Shown: piece after piece, positions 5,911 to 6,655 of the stretch
Layout: each line of letters begins with the position of its first letter
Position numbering within the stretch: the first letter of the stretch is position 1
Source of the DNA: Desulfobacteraceae bacterium
Lineage (GTDB): Bacteria; Desulfobacterota; Desulfobacteria; Desulfobacterales; Desulfobacteraceae
Direction: 5' to 3'
DNA: 6,655 bases
NCBI GenBank assembly: GCA_024225895.1
Contig: JAAEMC010001029.1
Coordinates: 1 to 6,655 of the forward strand
The notes under the pieces: model-generated
Database searches by the model: none
Seen by the model: the letters and a program-made list of their open reading frames with translations, nothing else
What the model was told of the DNA's origin: nothing
Translations under genes and position numbers: made by a program

Positions 5911-6655
5911 TTAAGCTGCGGTTGTAATTCTTTTAAGATAAGCGGGGAGAAGGTCAAATACATCTTTTGGATTACTAATACTGCGGCTGTTATCTACCTG
6001 CTTTGGTTCTTCATTATTCAAAGCACTGATATCTATGGGATCGGGTTTTGTCTGTAATGTATTGCCGGCACCATCTGTAAACGGAATTACCACCGGTCCA
6101 TCGCTCTCAAGAACATAAGCCATCTGCCTGTTCTTTAAATAAATAATACTGCCTGGCGGATAAATGCCAATGCTTTTCACAAAGGCATGGAGAACATACT
6201 GAAGCATGGCATCTTTTTGGGCATAGGTTCGAAACATACGGGTAACCACATTGATCTGGTTTATTGCCTCTTTATACACCCGCCGGGAAGTCATTGCATC
6301 GTAGATATCTGCCAGCTTGCATATCCTTGCATAGACAGGTACCTGGGTATAAGATCTGTCAAGGGGGTAACACCTTTCTTCATTTATAAAAAGTGGTGCA
6401 TGGTGGTATTTAATAATATTTTTTATAAACGCATTCTTCAGATTATTTTTGTCTAAAATCATCATTCCATATTCAAAAGAGTGCTTTTTTACCTCTTCAA
6501 AATCCTTGGGCGAAAGCCGGCCGGTCTGGTTCAACACTGCCTCATTCACCATTACTTTCCCTACATCATGCAGGAAAAACCCCAAAGAGATATCAGATAA
6601 TTCATCTGCATAGTAGCAGGTATAATATTGATTTCCTTTTTCAAAATCGCTTTCA
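5911..6655 (-). CDS. HD-GYP-family protein with degenerate GYP motif (5' end outside window)
   Basis: The 247 C-terminal residues of a gene that starts beyond the right edge; the frame is open to base 6654. The in-frame TTG at 6583-6585 is internal Leu just before the HD motif and not a start. It belongs to the HD-GYP branch of HD phosphohydrolases, whose characterised members hydrolyse cyclic di-GMP. Visible metal-ligand motifs: LHDVGKV (His codon 6568-6570, Asp 6565-6567), KKHSFEYG, YHH, and LADIYDAMTSRRVYKEA. The HHExxDGxGYP signature is degenerate: after YHH comes APLFINEERCYPLD, keeping Tyr-Pro but not the conserved Glu, Asp-Gly or GYP Gly. The C-terminal extension with SIGIYPPGSIIYLKNRQMAYV is typical of HD-GYP proteins. 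The first His of the family and any receiver or PAS-type sensor domain would be outside the window. The gene ends 135 bases before dapL and appears to be a separate transcription unit. Whether it still cuts c-di-GMP is uncertain. Confidence 0.85.
   Translation of the reverse strand, partial: ESDFEKGNQYYTCYYADELSDISLGFFLHDVGKVMVNEAVLNQTGRLSPKDFEEVKKHSFEYGMMILDKNNLKNAFIKNIIKYHHAPLFINEERCYPLDRSYTQVPVYARICKLADIYDAMTSRRVYKEAINQINVVTRMFRTYAQKDAMLQYVLHAFVKSIGIYPPGSIIYLKNRQMAYVLESDGPVVIPFTDGAGNTLQTKPDPIDISALNNEEPKQVDNSRSISNPKDVFDLLPAYLKRITTAA

Noticed and set aside
6583..6585. TTG as the start codon of the HD-GYP gene
   Set aside because: The frame stays open upstream to the window edge with family-like sequence, and the codon lies just before the HD motif, so a start here would remove the first part of the domain.

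Overview
The window looks like a core-genome stretch of a Gram-negative anaerobe of the sulfate-reducing deltaproteobacterial type (Desulfobacterales-like). This is inferred from the gene repertoire: LL-diaminopimelate aminotransferase (DapL), two MoeA paralogues of which one carries a C-terminal oxyanion-binding-like domain, an HD-GYP protein, and an OmpA-type peptidoglycan-binding protein with a von Willebrand A domain. No species assignment is possible from the sequence alone.

Layout. From the left edge to 1060 (+) lies the 3' part of a VWA / thrombospondin-type-3-like / OmpA C-terminal protein; its reading frame is open to the window edge. It ends at a strong intrinsic terminator (1083-1121) that also reads plausibly in the opposite direction. 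A gene-poor stretch of about 255 bases (1122-1376) follows. It holds a compound hairpin, an extended -10-like box on the minus strand, a GC-rich hairpin and a possible 38-codon ORF, none assigned a function. From 5775 down to 1377 (-) runs a compact three-gene operon: dapL, moeA (start overlaps the dapL stop by one base) and a moeA-PBP fusion (14-base gap). A 135-base gap with a candidate promoter and a good Shine-Dalgarno precedes dapL. From 5911 to the right edge (-) is the 3' part of an HD-GYP-family protein whose GYP motif is degenerate.

How the genes work together. DapL makes LL-diaminopimelate in one step from tetrahydrodipicolinate, feeding lysine and peptidoglycan. The two MoeA proteins would insert molybdenum (or tungsten) into adenylylated molybdopterin. 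The operon thus joins an amino-acid/cell-wall enzyme to metal-cofactor maturation with no obvious metabolic link. The most interesting parts are the MoeA pair with its asymmetric motif changes and added ligand-binding-like domain, and the HD-GYP protein that keeps its metal-binding residues but not the GYP signature. I found no mobile element, CRISPR array, tRNA or rRNA, and nothing that clearly amounts to a wholly undescribed system.
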